Source of the DNA: Streptomyces sp. LUP47B
GTDB taxonomy: Bacteria; Actinomycetota; Actinomycetes; Streptomycetales; Streptomycetaceae
Assembly (NCBI RefSeq): GCF_001746295.1
Contig: NZ_MJAH01000028.1
Coordinates: 1 to 64,000 of the forward strand
Length of the DNA: 64,000 nucleotides
Direction: 5' to 3'
Shown: positions 17,715 to 25,683 of the stretch, in pieces
How the letters are laid out: every line of letters starts with the position of its first letter
Numbering within the stretch: the stretch's first letter is position 1
Translations under genes and position numbers: made by a program
The notes under the pieces: model-generated
Database searches by the model: none
Seen by the model: the letters and a program-made list of their open reading frames with translations, nothing else
Told to the model about the DNA's origin: nothing

Positions 17715-18350
17715 TCATCCGACGCCGAGCTCGGTCAACTCCCCCAGCGGCAGCGTGTGCTGGGTCTGCAGAACCTTCGCGCGCAGGTAGCGGACGTTGT
17801 GGGCGGTGGTGAAGACGCCGGTGGGGACACGGTCGCGGACGTCGATGCCGAGGTCGCGCAACTGGCCCGCCTTGTCGGGGTTGTTGGACAGCAGGTCCAG
17901 CTCCCCGATGCCCAGGGAGCGGAGCATCTGCGCGGCCGCCGTGTAGTCGCGGGCGTCCTCGGGCAGGCCCAGCGCGGTGTTCGCGGCGTAGGTGTCGAGG
18001 CCCTGGTCCTGAAGGGCGTACGCGTCGAGCTTGTTGTAGAGGCCGATGCCGCGGCCCTCCTGGCGGAGGTAGAGCAGGACGCCGCCGCGCTCGGCGATGC
18101 GCTCGACCGCCTCGCGCAGCTGCGGGCCGCAGTCGCAGCGGGCGGAGCCGAAGACGTCGCCGGTGAGGCACTCGGAGTGCAGGCGCACCAGGGGGGTGGG
18201 TCCCGGGTCGCCGAGGACGACGGCGAGGTGCTCCTGGCCGTCGGTCAGGCCGTGGAAGGTGACGAGCTCGGCGTCTACGCGGTAGCCGTCCCCGAAGCGC
18301 AGCGGGACACGGACGCGGGAGCGCTGGGTGGCGGCGGGCAGGTCGGGCAT
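17715..18350 (-). CDS. ribA: GTP cyclohydrolase II
   Basis: 211 aa, ATG 18350. Zinc site Cys61, Cys72 and Cys74 (SECLTGDVFGSARCDCG), catalytic core RQEGRGIGLYNKLDAYALQDQG, and LSNNPDK. It converts GTP to 2,5-diamino-6-ribosylamino-pyrimidinone phosphate, the first step to riboflavin. The Tyr equivalent to E. coli Tyr105 is kept (Tyr111 in DAYALQDQG), so ordinary GCH II chemistry is expected rather than the formyl-retaining paralogue described in S. coelicolor. It is a stand-alone RibA without the RibB half. Two MarR-type inverted repeats lie just upstream. It ends 4 bases from the convergent response regulator. Confidence 0.93.
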   Translation of the reverse strand: MPDLPAATQRSRVRVPLRFGDGYRVDAELVTFHGLTDGQEHLAVVLGDPGPTPLVRLHSECLTGDVFGSARCDCGPQLREAVERIAERGGVLLYLRQEGRGIGLYNKLDAYALQDQGLDTYAANTALGLPEDARDYTAAAQMLRSLGIGELDLLSNNPDKAGQLRDLGIDVRDRVPTGVFTTAHNVRYLRAKVLQTQHTLPLGELTELGVG

Positions 18351-18376
18351 GCGGGTACTCCGGTTCGTAGGCCTAC

Positions 18377-18396
18377 CTGCTTCAGATTTGAAGCAG
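18377..18396. promoter_or_regulatory. Inverted-repeat operator 1 (MarR-type), upstream of ribA
   Basis: CTGCTTCAGATTTGAAGCAG: perfect 8-bp arms with a 4-bp spacer, 27 bases before the ribA start. The half-site TTGAAGCA recurs in two other sites around this module, which supports binding by the adjacent MarR protein. Confidence 0.75.
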
Positions 18397-18422
18397 TTCT
18401 ACTGATTCGAGACCCTACCCCA

Positions 18423-18440
18423 TGCTTTAAATTTGAAGCA
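18423..18440. promoter_or_regulatory. Inverted-repeat operator 2 (MarR-type)
   Basis: TGCTTTAAATTTGAAGCA, nearly perfect 18-bp inverted repeat sharing both half-sites with the site at 18377-18396. It is 27 bases from the first (edge to edge) and 35 bases beyond the marR stop codon, in the ribA promoter region. Confidence 0.75.
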
Positions 18441-18474
18441 ATGGATTTATGGCGCTCGTCACGCGGAGCGTTTT

Positions 18475-18984
18475 TCAGGAGCAGGAAGGGGACGAGCGCC
18501 GGCGCCAGGGAACCACCTCGGAGCCGCCGCCTTCACCCAGGAGCCCTTCGGTGACGCTCGTGAAGATCTCCTCCAGCTGCCCCACCTGCTCGGGGGTGAG
18601 CCGGTCGAAGAGCGCGGCACGGACCGTCTCCACATGCCCGGGCGCCGCCTGTTCCAGCACCGCCATACCCTCGTCCGTGAGGACCGCGACGCTGCCGCGC
18701 TTGTCCCACTGGCAGCTCTCGCGCCGCACCAGCCCGTCCTTCTCCAGCCGGGCGACCGCATACGTCAGCCGGGGCCGGGTGATCTTCAGACCCTCGGCGA
18801 GCTCGGTCATCCGAAGCCGTCGCTCCGGCACCTCGGAGAGGGTGGCCAGGATGGAGTAGTACACGTGCGGCATACCGGCCTCCTGTTGGAGCTGCCGGTC
18901 GATGGTGTCCTCCAGGAGGAACGCGGCCGCGATGTACGCGCGCCAGGCGCGTTGCTCGTCGGGGCTGAGCCAGCGGGTCGTCAT
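18475..18984 (-). CDS. MarR-family transcriptional regulator
   Basis: 169 aa from ATG 18984 (MTTRWLSPDEQ); an upstream in-frame start at 19008 would run through the operator. Winged-helix core: LRMTELAEGLKITRPRLTYAVARLEKDGLVRRE, wing DKRGSVAVLTDEG. Flanked by ribA on one side and the reductase-deaminase gene on the other, with TTGAAGCA-type repeats at both promoters. I infer that it controls itself, ribA and the divergent gene, probably as a repressor; the ligand is unknown. Confidence 0.88.
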   Translation of the reverse strand: MTTRWLSPDEQRAWRAYIAAAFLLEDTIDRQLQQEAGMPHVYYSILATLSEVPERRLRMTELAEGLKITRPRLTYAVARLEKDGLVRRESCQWDKRGSVAVLTDEGMAVLEQAAPGHVETVRAALFDRLTPEQVGQLEEIFTSVTEGLLGEGGGSEVVPWRRRSSPSCS

Positions 18985-19000
18985 GTCCCCAGTGTAGGTT

Positions 19001-19018
19001 TGCTTCAAACTTTAACCA
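19001..19018. promoter_or_regulatory. Inverted-repeat operator 3 between marR and the reductase-deaminase gene
   Basis: TGCTTCAAACTTTAACCA: the left arm matches the other two sites exactly; the right arm matches at 6 of 8 positions. It sits between the divergent starts at 18984 and 19054, placed to control both. Confidence 0.6.
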
Positions 19019-19053
19019 AGCCCCGCCATCCGTATGCGAGAGGGACAGCCCCG

Positions 19054-20181
19054 ATGCCCCACCCCTACGTCCTCCTCTCCGCCGCGGTATCCCTCGACGG
19101 ATACCTCGACGACACCGGCCCCGACCGCCTCCTGCTGTCCAGCCCGGCCGACTTCGACCGCGTCGACGAGGTCCGCGCCTCCGTGGACGCCATCCTCATC
19201 GGCGCGGGCACGATCCGCGCCGACAACCCCCGCCTGCTGGTGAACTCCGAGGCACGCCGCGCGGCCCGGGTCGCCGCCGGGAAGCCGCCGTACCCCCTGA
19301 AGGTCACGGTCAGCGGCTCGGGCGACCTGGACCCGTCCGCGAACTTCTGGCACACGGGCGGCGAGAAGCTTCTCTGTACGACGGACAAGGGCGCGGAGCG
19401 GGCCCGCTCCCTGGGTCTCGCGGCCGACGTGATCTCCCTCGGTCCCGAACTGGACTGGCACCGGCTGCTGGAGCACCTGCACGAGGAGCGCGGGGTGGAC
19501 CGTCTGATGGTGGAGGGCGGCGGCCGGGTCCACACCCAGCTTCTCCAGCAGGGCCTGGCGGACGAGCTGCAGCTGGTCCTCGCCCCCCTCTTCGTGGGCA
19601 CCCCGGACGCCCCCCGCCTCTTCGGCCCGGGCACCTACCAGGCAGGCCGCCTCCGCCTCGTGGAGTCCCGACGGATCGAGGACGTGGTTCTCATGCGCTA
19701 CGAGCCCACCGCCCCCGGCACGGGCGTGCAGGCGTCCCCCGCGGACCGCCACTGGCTCTCCCTGGCCTGCGAGTTGGCGACCCTGTGCCCGCCCTCGGAG
19801 ACGGCGTTCAGCGTGGGCGCGGTGGTGGTGGCCGCCGACGGCACGGAGCTGGCCCGCGGCCACTCCAGGGAGGCCGGCGATCCGGTGGTCCACGCCGAGG
19901 AGGCGGCCCTGGCGAAGATCGGTCCGGCCGACCCCCGCCTGGCCACGGCCACCGTGTACACGAGCCTGGAGCCCTGTACCCGGCGGGCGTCCCGCCCCTT
20001 CCCCTGCGCCCGGCTGATCCTGGACGCGGGAGTACGCCGGGTGGTGACGGCGTGGCGGGAGCCGGACACCTTCGTGGCGGGCGCCGACGGGACGGGTTTG
20101 CTCACAGGAGCGGGCGTGAACGTGGTGGTGCTGGGCGAGTACGAGGACCGTGCGAAGGCTCCCAACCGCCACCTGCTGTGA
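19054..20181 (+). CDS. RibD-like protein in reversed order: reductase then deaminase
   Basis: 375 aa, ATG 19054 with GAGAGGGA eight bases upstream. Residues 1-~215 are a RibD C-terminal/DHFR-like reductase (SAAVSLDGYL, GAGTIRADNPRLL, VEGGGRVHTQLL, LVLAPLFVG). Residues ~230-375 are a cytidine-deaminase-fold domain with zinc ligands in VVHAEEAAL and EPCTRRASRPFPCARL. Canonical RibD has the deaminase first. The deaminase loop also departs from the usual HHGRTPPC, with nine rather than eight residues between the cysteines. Likely acts on pyrimidine intermediates after RibA; whether it makes riboflavin or a related compound is unclear. Confidence 0.85.
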   Translation: MPHPYVLLSAAVSLDGYLDDTGPDRLLLSSPADFDRVDEVRASVDAILIGAGTIRADNPRLLVNSEARRAARVAAGKPPYPLKVTVSGSGDLDPSANFWHTGGEKLLCTTDKGAERARSLGLAADVISLGPELDWHRLLEHLHEERGVDRLMVEGGGRVHTQLLQQGLADELQLVLAPLFVGTPDAPRLFGPGTYQAGRLRLVESRRIEDVVLMRYEPTAPGTGVQASPADRHWLSLACELATLCPPSETAFSVGAVVVAADGTELARGHSREAGDPVVHAEEAALAKIGPADPRLATATVYTSLEPCTRRASRPFPCARLILDAGVRRVVTAWREPDTFVAGADGTGLLTGAGVNVVVLGEYEDRAKAPNRHLL

Positions 20182-20380
20182 CCCCGCGCCCCGCCGGTCT
20201 CGGCCGATGGCGTACGCCCGGTAAATCGTCTCCACCGAACGGTCCCCGGCGGAGTCGGTCACCTCGGAGCGCAGGGCGACCGCACCGGATGCCGGATTGT
20301 GGACGGACGCCTGCCAGGCGGATCAAAGCGGAGAGACACGTCTGATCAAGCTGTGGCCAAGAAACGTCACGCAAAAACGC

Positions 20381-20412
20381 CGGGGCCGCGCGGCATGCGC
20401 CGCGCGGCCCCG
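20381..20412 (-). terminator. GC-rich hairpin after cold-shock gene
   Basis: 13-bp perfect stem CGGGGCCGCGCGG (20381-20393) and its complement (20400-20412), loop CATGCG, 17 bases past the cold-shock stop on the minus strand. It is flanked by the direct repeat AACGTCACGC on both sides. Confidence 0.75.
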
Positions 20413-20428
20413 AACGTCACGCGAAAGA

Positions 20429-20632
20429 TCAGGCAGTGGTGATGTTCTCCGCCTGCGGGCCCTTCTGGCCCTGGACGACGTCGAACGTCACGGTCTGGCC
20501 CTCCTGGAGCTCACGGAAGCCCGAGGAGTTGATCGCGGAGTAGTGCGCGAAGACGTCCGGACCGCCGCCGTCCTGGGCGATGAAGCCGAAGCCCTTCTCC
20601 GCGTTGAACCACTTCACAGTTCCCGTAGCCAT
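20429..20632 (-). CDS. CspA-like cold-shock protein (second copy)
   Basis: 67 aa from ATG 20632; GGAAGG lies seven bases upstream, whereas the ATG six bases earlier is too close to it. One cold-shock domain with RNP1 (KGFGFI) and RNP2 (VFAHYS): an RNA/DNA chaperone binding single-stranded nucleic acids. It closes a same-strand cluster after the DEAD-box helicase, the CBS protein and a hypothetical. Its sequence is about 80% like the paralogue at 23470. Confidence 0.93.
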   Translation of the reverse strand: MATGTVKWFNAEKGFGFIAQDGGGPDVFAHYSAINSSGFRELQEGQTVTFDVVQGQKGPQAENITTA

Positions 20633-20848
20633 AGTCATGCCTTCCAGTCGATGAACGCCCTCCCCCTGTGGGGAAGACGGAGGTGATCGCCCTGGTCCCT
20701 GCGGCACAGCACAGCAAAGCGCCCACACCTAAGGCGTGGGCAAGGGGAACTCCGAACCACGACAGCTGGCACAGACGCTACCGGTCCGCACCCGCCGCCA
20801 CCATAGGAAACGGCCGCGTGGTCTGACGGGTCGCGTCTGTCCCGTCGG

Positions 20849-21163
20849 TCAGACGGACAAGGGGGTGCCGCTGCCGAGCAGTGCGGAGGCCCGCTGCAAC
20901 GCGCTTTCGCCGTGCGCCGGTGCGGCCTCGGGAAGGGCGCGGCAGGTGAAGCCGAGCTGGGACATGGCCCGAAGAACCTCGCCGGCACTGAAATCGCGGC
21001 GGTCCTGACGGGTGATGACCTGGCCGACCTGCTTGAGGGGATAGTGGCGACGTCCGATGATCACGGACTCGCCGGTGACCGGTTCGGGTTTGACACCCTT
21101 CATCGATTCCAGCACGCCGATCTTGGTCAGGTCGAACGGGAAGCGGGCGATGACACAGCGCAT
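20849..21163 (-). CDS. Conserved hypothetical protein of the cold-response cluster
   Basis: 104 aa, ATG 21163 with GAGG five bases upstream. Basic, soluble; begins MRCVIARFPFDLTKIGV and contains VIIGRRHYPLKQVGQVITRQDRRDFSAGEVLRAM. I do not recognise a named domain. Position between a DEAD-box helicase/CBS pair and a cold-shock gene, all on one strand, suggests a role in RNA metabolism at low temperature, but this is inference from context. Confidence 0.7.
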   Translation of the reverse strand: MRCVIARFPFDLTKIGVLESMKGVKPEPVTGESVIIGRRHYPLKQVGQVITRQDRRDFSAGEVLRAMSQLGFTCRALPEAAPAHGESALQRASALLGSGTPLSV

Positions 21164-21222
21164 GATGCCTCACAGGGAGAAGGGGGGACGGGGAGACGGA
21201 GCCGGGACAGCGGTGAAGCGGG

Positions 21223-21522
21223 TCAGCGGAACAGGGCGAGGAGCCCGTTGCCGTCGGTGACGTCACGCAGGCGGATTCGGTCCGTGTAACCAAGGCCGTC
21301 GCGAACGGCGTTGAGCTGGGCCCGCGTGACCAGGCCGACGCGCTGACCGTCCTCGTCACAGACGACCAGACGGCCCGTACGGGCGGCCGCCATCACGGAC
21401 AGCGCCACCTCGACGGTCATGTCCCCCCAGACCCGTGGCCCGGCCACGTCCCTGGTGTCGGTCGGCGTGCCGTGCCCGGGGCGGGCGCTCATGGGGCGGG
21501 TCTGCGTCTGGACCAGCGTCAA
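21223..21522 (-). CDS. Small CBS-domain protein
   Basis: 99 aa from a TTG at 21522, chosen because AGGAGG lies five bases before it; the first ATG (21492) has no ribosome site. The sequence VWGDMTVEVALSVMAAARTGRLVVCDEDGQRVGLVTRAQL is the beta-alpha-beta of a CBS motif, which usually binds adenosyl ligands; only one and a half motifs are present. Part of the cold-response cluster, 59 bases before the next gene. Confidence 0.65.
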   Translation of the reverse strand: MTLVQTQTRPMSARPGHGTPTDTRDVAGPRVWGDMTVEVALSVMAAARTGRLVVCDEDGQRVGLVTRAQLNAVRDGLGYTDRIRLRDVTDGNGLLALFR

Positions 21523-21568
21523 AGGGTGCCTCCTGCGGAGATGGGCCGGCTTGCTGATCACGAAGGTG

Positions 21569-21777
21569 CTAGGGCCTGTCGTTTGGATCAGGTCGGCTAC
21601 GAGGGGCGGTGCGTTGCGGGCCGACCCGAGCGGGGTCTGGTGCGTGCAACTGCAAGGCGGAGGAGGGAGTCGACGCGGAGCGTCGGCGACCGACGACAAC
21701 GCCGCTGGGGGCACCCCCTCTGGGGGAGTGCGTGCCAGACCCCGCGACGCCGAGCTGATCCAAACGAGAGGACCTAG
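21569..21777. mobile_element. 209-bp MITE-like element with 22-bp inverted ends and CTAG borders
   Basis: Left end (21569-21590) reads CTAGGGCCT then GTCGTTTGGATCA; the right end (21756-21777), reverse-complemented, reads CTAGGTCCT then CTCGTTTGGATCA: 20 of 22 positions match. No coding capacity. Each end carries CTAG, a very rare tetramer in Streptomyces, which may be the target duplication. I have the impression that this element recurs in Streptomyces genomes. Its right-hand CTAG supplies the stop codon of the DEAD-box helicase. Confidence 0.85.
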
Positions 21778-23252
21778 GCCGCCGCAACGGCGGCAGACTG
21801 CCGTACGGACCCGCGGCGGGCCGCCGAGGCGGGGCGGCGGCGACCGCGTGAGGTGGCGCCGCGCTTCTTGGGGCGTTCGACCACCGGTGCGGTGATGACG
21901 ACCGGGATGCCGGACGGGGCCTGGGCGCCGGTGATGCGGTGCAGGGCCTCGTCACCGACGCGGACCTGGGTGGTCAGCGGGGTGATGCCGGCCGCCACCA
22001 TGAGGCGGCTCATGTCGCGGCGCTGGTTGGGGGTGACCAGGGTGACGACGCTGCCGGACTCGCCGGCGCGGGCCGTACGACCGCCGCGGTGCAGGTAGTC
22101 CTTGTGGTCGGTGGGCGGGTCGACGTTGACGACGAGGTCGAGGTTGTCGACGTGGATCCCGCGCGCCGCGACGTTGGTCGCCACCAGCACGTTGACGTGC
22201 CCGGACTTGAACTGCGTCAGCGTGCGGGTGCGCTGCGGCTGGGACTTGCCGCCGTGCAGGGCCGCGGCGCGGACACCGCTGTGCAGGAGGTGCTCGGTGA
22301 GGCGGTCGACGGCGTGCTTGGTGTCGAGGAACATGATCACCCGGCCGTCGCGGGCGGCGATCTCGGTGGTGGCCGTGTGCTTGTCGGCGCCGTGGACATG
22401 CAGCACGTGGTGCTCCATCGTCGTGACCGCGCCCGCCGAGGGATCGACGGAGTGCACGACGGGGTCGCTGAGGTAACGGCGCACGAGCAGGTCGACGTTG
22501 CGGTCGAGGGTGGCGGAGAACAGCATGCGCTGGCCGCCGGGGCGGACCTGGTCGAGCAGCGCGGTGACCTGGGGCATGAAGCCCATGTCGGCCATCTGGT
22601 CGGCCTCGTCCAGAACGGTGATGGAGACCTGGTCCAGCCGGCAGTCGCCGCGGTCGATGAGGTCCTTGAGGCGCCCCGGGGTGGCGACGACGACCTCGGC
22701 GCCCCCGCGCAGCGCGCTCGCCTGCCGGCCGATCGACATCCCGCCCACGACCGTGGCGAGCCGCAGCCTCACGGAACGGGCGTACGGGGTGAGTGCATCG
22801 GTGACCTGCTGGGCCAACTCACGCGTCGGTACGAGAATCAGCCCGAGCGGCTGCCTGGCCTCGGCGCGCCGACCGGCCGTACGGGCCAGCAGCGCCAGCC
22901 CGAAGGCGAGGGTCTTGCCGGAGCCGGTGCGGCCGCGGCCGAGGACGTCCCGGCCGGCCAGGGAGTTGGGCAGGGTCGCCGCCTGGATCGGGAACGGTAC
23001 GGTCACGCCCTCCGAGCCGAGCGCTGCGAGCAGTTCCCCGGGCATGTCGAGGTCGGCGAAGGCCTCCACGGCGGGAAGCGCGGGGGTGACGGACTTGGGA
23101 AGGGCGAACTCCCCCTGTACCGCGGCGGGTCGGCGGCCCTGACCACCGGACCGGCGCGGGGCCGGCGAACCGAACCGGCCGCCACCCCTTCCGGAGTCGG
23201 CACTGCCGTTACGGGTGCGGGCGAAGCGGTCGTTCGTACGTGTGCGGTTCAT
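21774..23252 (-). CDS. DEAD-box ATP-dependent RNA helicase
   Basis: 492 aa from ATG 23252, with GAGGAAGG six bases upstream. All core motifs are present: Q motif PFPIQAATLP, Walker A GRTGSGKT, PTRELAQQ, VLDEADQM (DEAD), SATLDR, and HRGGRTARAGESG. Arg/Gly-rich N-terminus and basic, Ala-rich C-terminal tail. RhlE-like. Lies between two cold-shock genes on the same strand, so a cold-induced RNA unwinding role is likely. The last codons end GCGGCC-TAG where TAG is the terminus of the MITE-like element, so insertion landed precisely at the stop. Confidence 0.93.
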   Translation of the reverse strand: MNRTRTNDRFARTRNGSADSGRGGGRFGSPAPRRSGGQGRRPAAVQGEFALPKSVTPALPAVEAFADLDMPGELLAALGSEGVTVPFPIQAATLPNSLAGRDVLGRGRTGSGKTLAFGLALLARTAGRRAEARQPLGLILVPTRELAQQVTDALTPYARSVRLRLATVVGGMSIGRQASALRGGAEVVVATPGRLKDLIDRGDCRLDQVSITVLDEADQMADMGFMPQVTALLDQVRPGGQRMLFSATLDRNVDLLVRRYLSDPVVHSVDPSAGAVTTMEHHVLHVHGADKHTATTEIAARDGRVIMFLDTKHAVDRLTEHLLHSGVRAAALHGGKSQPQRTRTLTQFKSGHVNVLVATNVAARGIHVDNLDLVVNVDPPTDHKDYLHRGGRTARAGESGSVVTLVTPNQRRDMSRLMVAAGITPLTTQVRVGDEALHRITGAQAPSGIPVVITAPVVERPKKRGATSRGRRRPASAARRGSVRQSAAVAAA

Positions 23253-23412
23253 GCGGAACCTTCCTCGATTGCGGCACGTATCAAGGAATTCCCGCAGCGA
23301 TGAGCGGCACGGTGAATTGCAAGAAAAGGCCGGTGGAACGCGACGGCGAATCTGGCCGACGGTAAATTCGTACGGGCAGGGAAAATCACTGCGGGAAACG
23401 CCGGAAATGCGA

Positions 23413-23454
23413 GCAGCTGGGGCCCGCACCCCGAAGGATGCGGGCCCCAGCTGC
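23413..23454 (-). terminator. 16-bp hairpin downstream of the first cold-shock gene
   Basis: GCAGCTGGGGCCCGCA (23413-23428), 10-nt loop, exact complement at 23439-23454. It begins 15 bases after the cold-shock stop and would separate that gene from the helicase unit. Confidence 0.8.
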
Positions 23455-23469
23455 AAGTGCGGGTGAGCG

Positions 23470-23673
23470 TCAGGCGGGAACGATGTTCTCGGCCGTCGGG
23501 CCCTTCTGGCCCTGCGCGATGTCGAAGGTCACCTTCTGGCCCTCGAGCAGCTCCCGGAAGCCTTGGGCGGCGATGTTCGAGTAGTGGGCGAACACGTCAG
23601 CGCCGCCACCGTCCTGCTCGATGAAGCCGAAGCCCTTTTCTGCGTTGAACCATTTCACCGTACCGGAAGCCAT
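23470..23673 (-). CDS. CspA-like cold-shock protein
   Basis: 67 aa, ATG 23673, with AAGGAGAT upstream. RNP1 KGFGFI and RNP2 VFAHYS intact. Acts as a nucleic-acid chaperone. First gene of the cold-response cluster and probably separately terminated by the hairpin that follows. Upstream, 23674-24029 (356 bases) contains its promoter region and no gene I can support. Confidence 0.94.
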   Translation of the reverse strand: MASGTVKWFNAEKGFGFIEQDGGGADVFAHYSNIAAQGFRELLEGQKVTFDIAQGQKGPTAENIVPA

Positions 23674-24029
23674 GCCATATCTCCTTCAAACACACCTGCA
23701 ACTGAGATCGACAGTAGCACGCCGCAGCGGTTTGTGTGCGGTAAGGATTCCTGCTCTGCTTTTAACGTCAGAGAACCTGTCCGCATGTTCGGCTGAAATC
23801 TCACCTCACGGGCACAGCTATTGAATAATTCGGAGCGCAGACGCCCAGTCACTGACGGCGGACGCGGTCCCGCGCAGGGGTCCTGGCCAGACGGCCAAGT
23901 CCCCCTGCATCGGGGTGCACCGGCCTGTGCGACGGGCGGCCTGGGTGCATCTCGCTCAGCCGCCGCCCGACTTCGCGGTGCGAGGCGGAGATGCTGGTGG
24001 CGGCCTGCATGGGCCTCGTGCGTCCAGGG

Positions 24030-24881
24030 TCAGTGCAGGGCTTCGATGGCGCGAAGGATCAGGGCGCGGGCGTCGACGCCGTACACGGCCATGGTCCGCA
24101 GTCGGTCGAACGTCTCCAAGTACTCAGCGACTTCGCCGGGCTGGGTCACGCTCACTTCGGCGGACACGAGTTCGACGGACACAAGCCGGTCGTCGTAGAT
24201 GTGGAAGGTCTCCTCCGGCCAGTGCGTGCGCCGGATCGTCATGGGGATGATGCCGAGGGACACCGCGGGCAGTGCGCCGGCGGTGAGGAGGTAGCCGAGC
24301 TGAGCGGCCATCGCGTCCGGGTCGGCGATCTGGCAGTACAGCACCGGCTCTTCGATGACGACGACGAAGCGGTGGCCCTGCTCGTGGACGATGCGGGAGC
24401 GCTCGACGCGGGCGCGTGCGGCCTGGGCGCTGTCGTCGACGTCCAGGCCGTGAACGCTCGCGGCGATTCCGAGGACGGCGAGCGCGTACCCCTCCGTCTG
24501 GAGGAGGCCCGGGACGAGGCCGGCCGAGTACATGCGGTGGGACTCCGTCGCGCGGAAGAGTTGCACTCGGCTTTCCTGGAGGTGCCGCAGACCGGAACGG
24601 ACCTGGTCGCGCCACTGCCGGTACATCGACTCGGCGTTGATGGACTGGACGACGAGGTCCTGCGCCTGGTCGTCGGCCTGTGTGGCGGCGCACCATCGGC
24701 GGATGTCGGTTGCCGATGGGCCGGTGAGGGCGTTCTCGATGCGGGACGTCTTCGAGTAGTGCCAGCCACACGCGGCAGCCAGCTGCACGACCGTCAGGCC
24801 GGCTTCCTTGCGGAGGTCGCGCAGCCGGTGGGCTATGGCTTCGCGTGCGGCCTGGGCAGAGGAGGACGGCGAGGCAGGCAT
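24030..24881 (-). CDS. XRE-family regulator with DUF5753 (Scr1-type)
   Basis: 283 aa, ATG 24881. N-terminal helix-turn-helix about residues 15-70 (LRDLRKEAGLTVVQLAAACGW, SKTSRIENALTGPS) and a C-terminal DUF5753 region (about 100-275: YSAGLVPGLLQTEGYA, VVIEEPVLYCQI, DRLVSVELVSAEVSV). This architecture is very common in Streptomyces, usually beside a small DUF397 partner; here the partner is a DUF6879 protein 25 bases upstream. Likely binds near the divergent promoter at 25.7-25.8 kb. The family is sometimes described as toxin-antitoxin-like. Confidence 0.9.
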   Translation of the reverse strand: MPASPSSSAQAAREAIAHRLRDLRKEAGLTVVQLAAACGWHYSKTSRIENALTGPSATDIRRWCAATQADDQAQDLVVQSINAESMYRQWRDQVRSGLRHLQESRVQLFRATESHRMYSAGLVPGLLQTEGYALAVLGIAASVHGLDVDDSAQAARARVERSRIVHEQGHRFVVVIEEPVLYCQIADPDAMAAQLGYLLTAGALPAVSLGIIPMTIRRTHWPEETFHIYDDRLVSVELVSAEVSVTQPGEVAEYLETFDRLRTMAVYGVDARALILRAIEALH

Positions 24882-24905
24882 GGGCTGGCGGCCGGTGCTT
24901 TCTGG

Positions 24906-25436
24906 TCAGTGGATGTCGTACTGGTCATGGGGGATCGAGCGATCCCAGACTGCAGCGAACGCCTCCGAGCACAGCTTCGCGGCGGCGGGGTCGTCGGACG
25001 TCTCGTGGCCGATCATGGCCCCGTTGCCGGAGAAGTATCCCCAGCGGATCACCTGGTCGTCGAAGAGCCAGAAGTCGTTGCCCGGGAGGGCGAGGTCTGA
25101 GGCGCGGCGGCGGGGCAGCCAGCGGACGTCTTCGCCCGCCAGCAGGTTCACGACGGTGGAGGCATGCTCGTAGCGGATGTAGTCGGAGACGGGCTCGGAC
25201 ACGATGCGGGCGCGCCGCACGGCGACGCCGCGGCTGCGGACCTGGGAGACGAGGCCGACCCAGGGTGCCCAGTCCGGCGAGGCGGGGTCGGTGTCGAGGC
25301 GGCCGGTTTCCAGCCAGGCCCGGAAGTCGTCGGCCTCTTCGGCGACTCCGTAGTGGTCCCGCATCTCGAGGTGCACGGCAGAGCGCGTGCAGTCCGCCAT
25401 GAGCTCAGCGATCGTCGACTCGCTCGACGGCATCAC
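24906..25436 (-). CDS. DUF6879-family protein
   Basis: 176 aa, ATG 25436. Soluble. Contains DDFRAWLETGRL, RGVAVRRARIVSEPVSDYIRYEH and NDFWLFDDQVIRWGYFSGNG, which I recognise as the DUF6879 pattern. These proteins commonly pair with XRE/DUF5753 regulators in Streptomyces; the biochemical role is not known to me. It overlaps the upstream 92-aa gene by 32 bases and precedes the XRE gene by 24, so the three form an operon. Confidence 0.8.
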   Translation of the reverse strand: MMPSSESTIAELMADCTRSAVHLEMRDHYGVAEEADDFRAWLETGRLDTDPASPDWAPWVGLVSQVRSRGVAVRRARIVSEPVSDYIRYEHASTVVNLLAGEDVRWLPRRRASDLALPGNDFWLFDDQVIRWGYFSGNGAMIGHETSDDPAAAKLCSEAFAAVWDRSIPHDQYDIH

Positions 25437-25683
25437 ACGCCTCCCTGATCATCTGCACCATCCTGGCGGGGATCCGGATCACGGCCTCGCCGTCCGGGAT
25501 CCCGACGGCATGCCCCGGTACCTCGAATGCCGAGCACTCTGCTTCGAGTTCGGGGCCTGGCTTCCATCCCTGGAGGACGAGTTCCTGCTTCTCCTGGTCG
25601 ACCCACACGGTGGGTGAGTCTGCTGTCTTCGTGTCGGGGTCGATCCCGATGAACCGTAGCGGCACGCCTGTCTCCGTCCACAC
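25405..25683 (-). CDS. Small hypothetical protein, first gene of the XRE/DUF6879 operon
   Basis: 92 aa from GTG 25683 with AAAGGA about nine bases upstream. Acidic, soluble; motifs TGVPLRFIGIDPDTK and SPTVWVDQEKQELVLQGWKPG. No named family recognised, but small proteins of this type often head XRE/DUF6879 operons. Its start codon abuts a copy of a repeated 15-bp sequence in the divergent promoter. Confidence 0.65.
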   Translation of the reverse strand: MWTETGVPLRFIGIDPDTKTADSPTVWVDQEKQELVLQGWKPGPELEAECSAFEVPGHAVGIPDGEAVIRIPARMVQMIREACDAVERVDDR

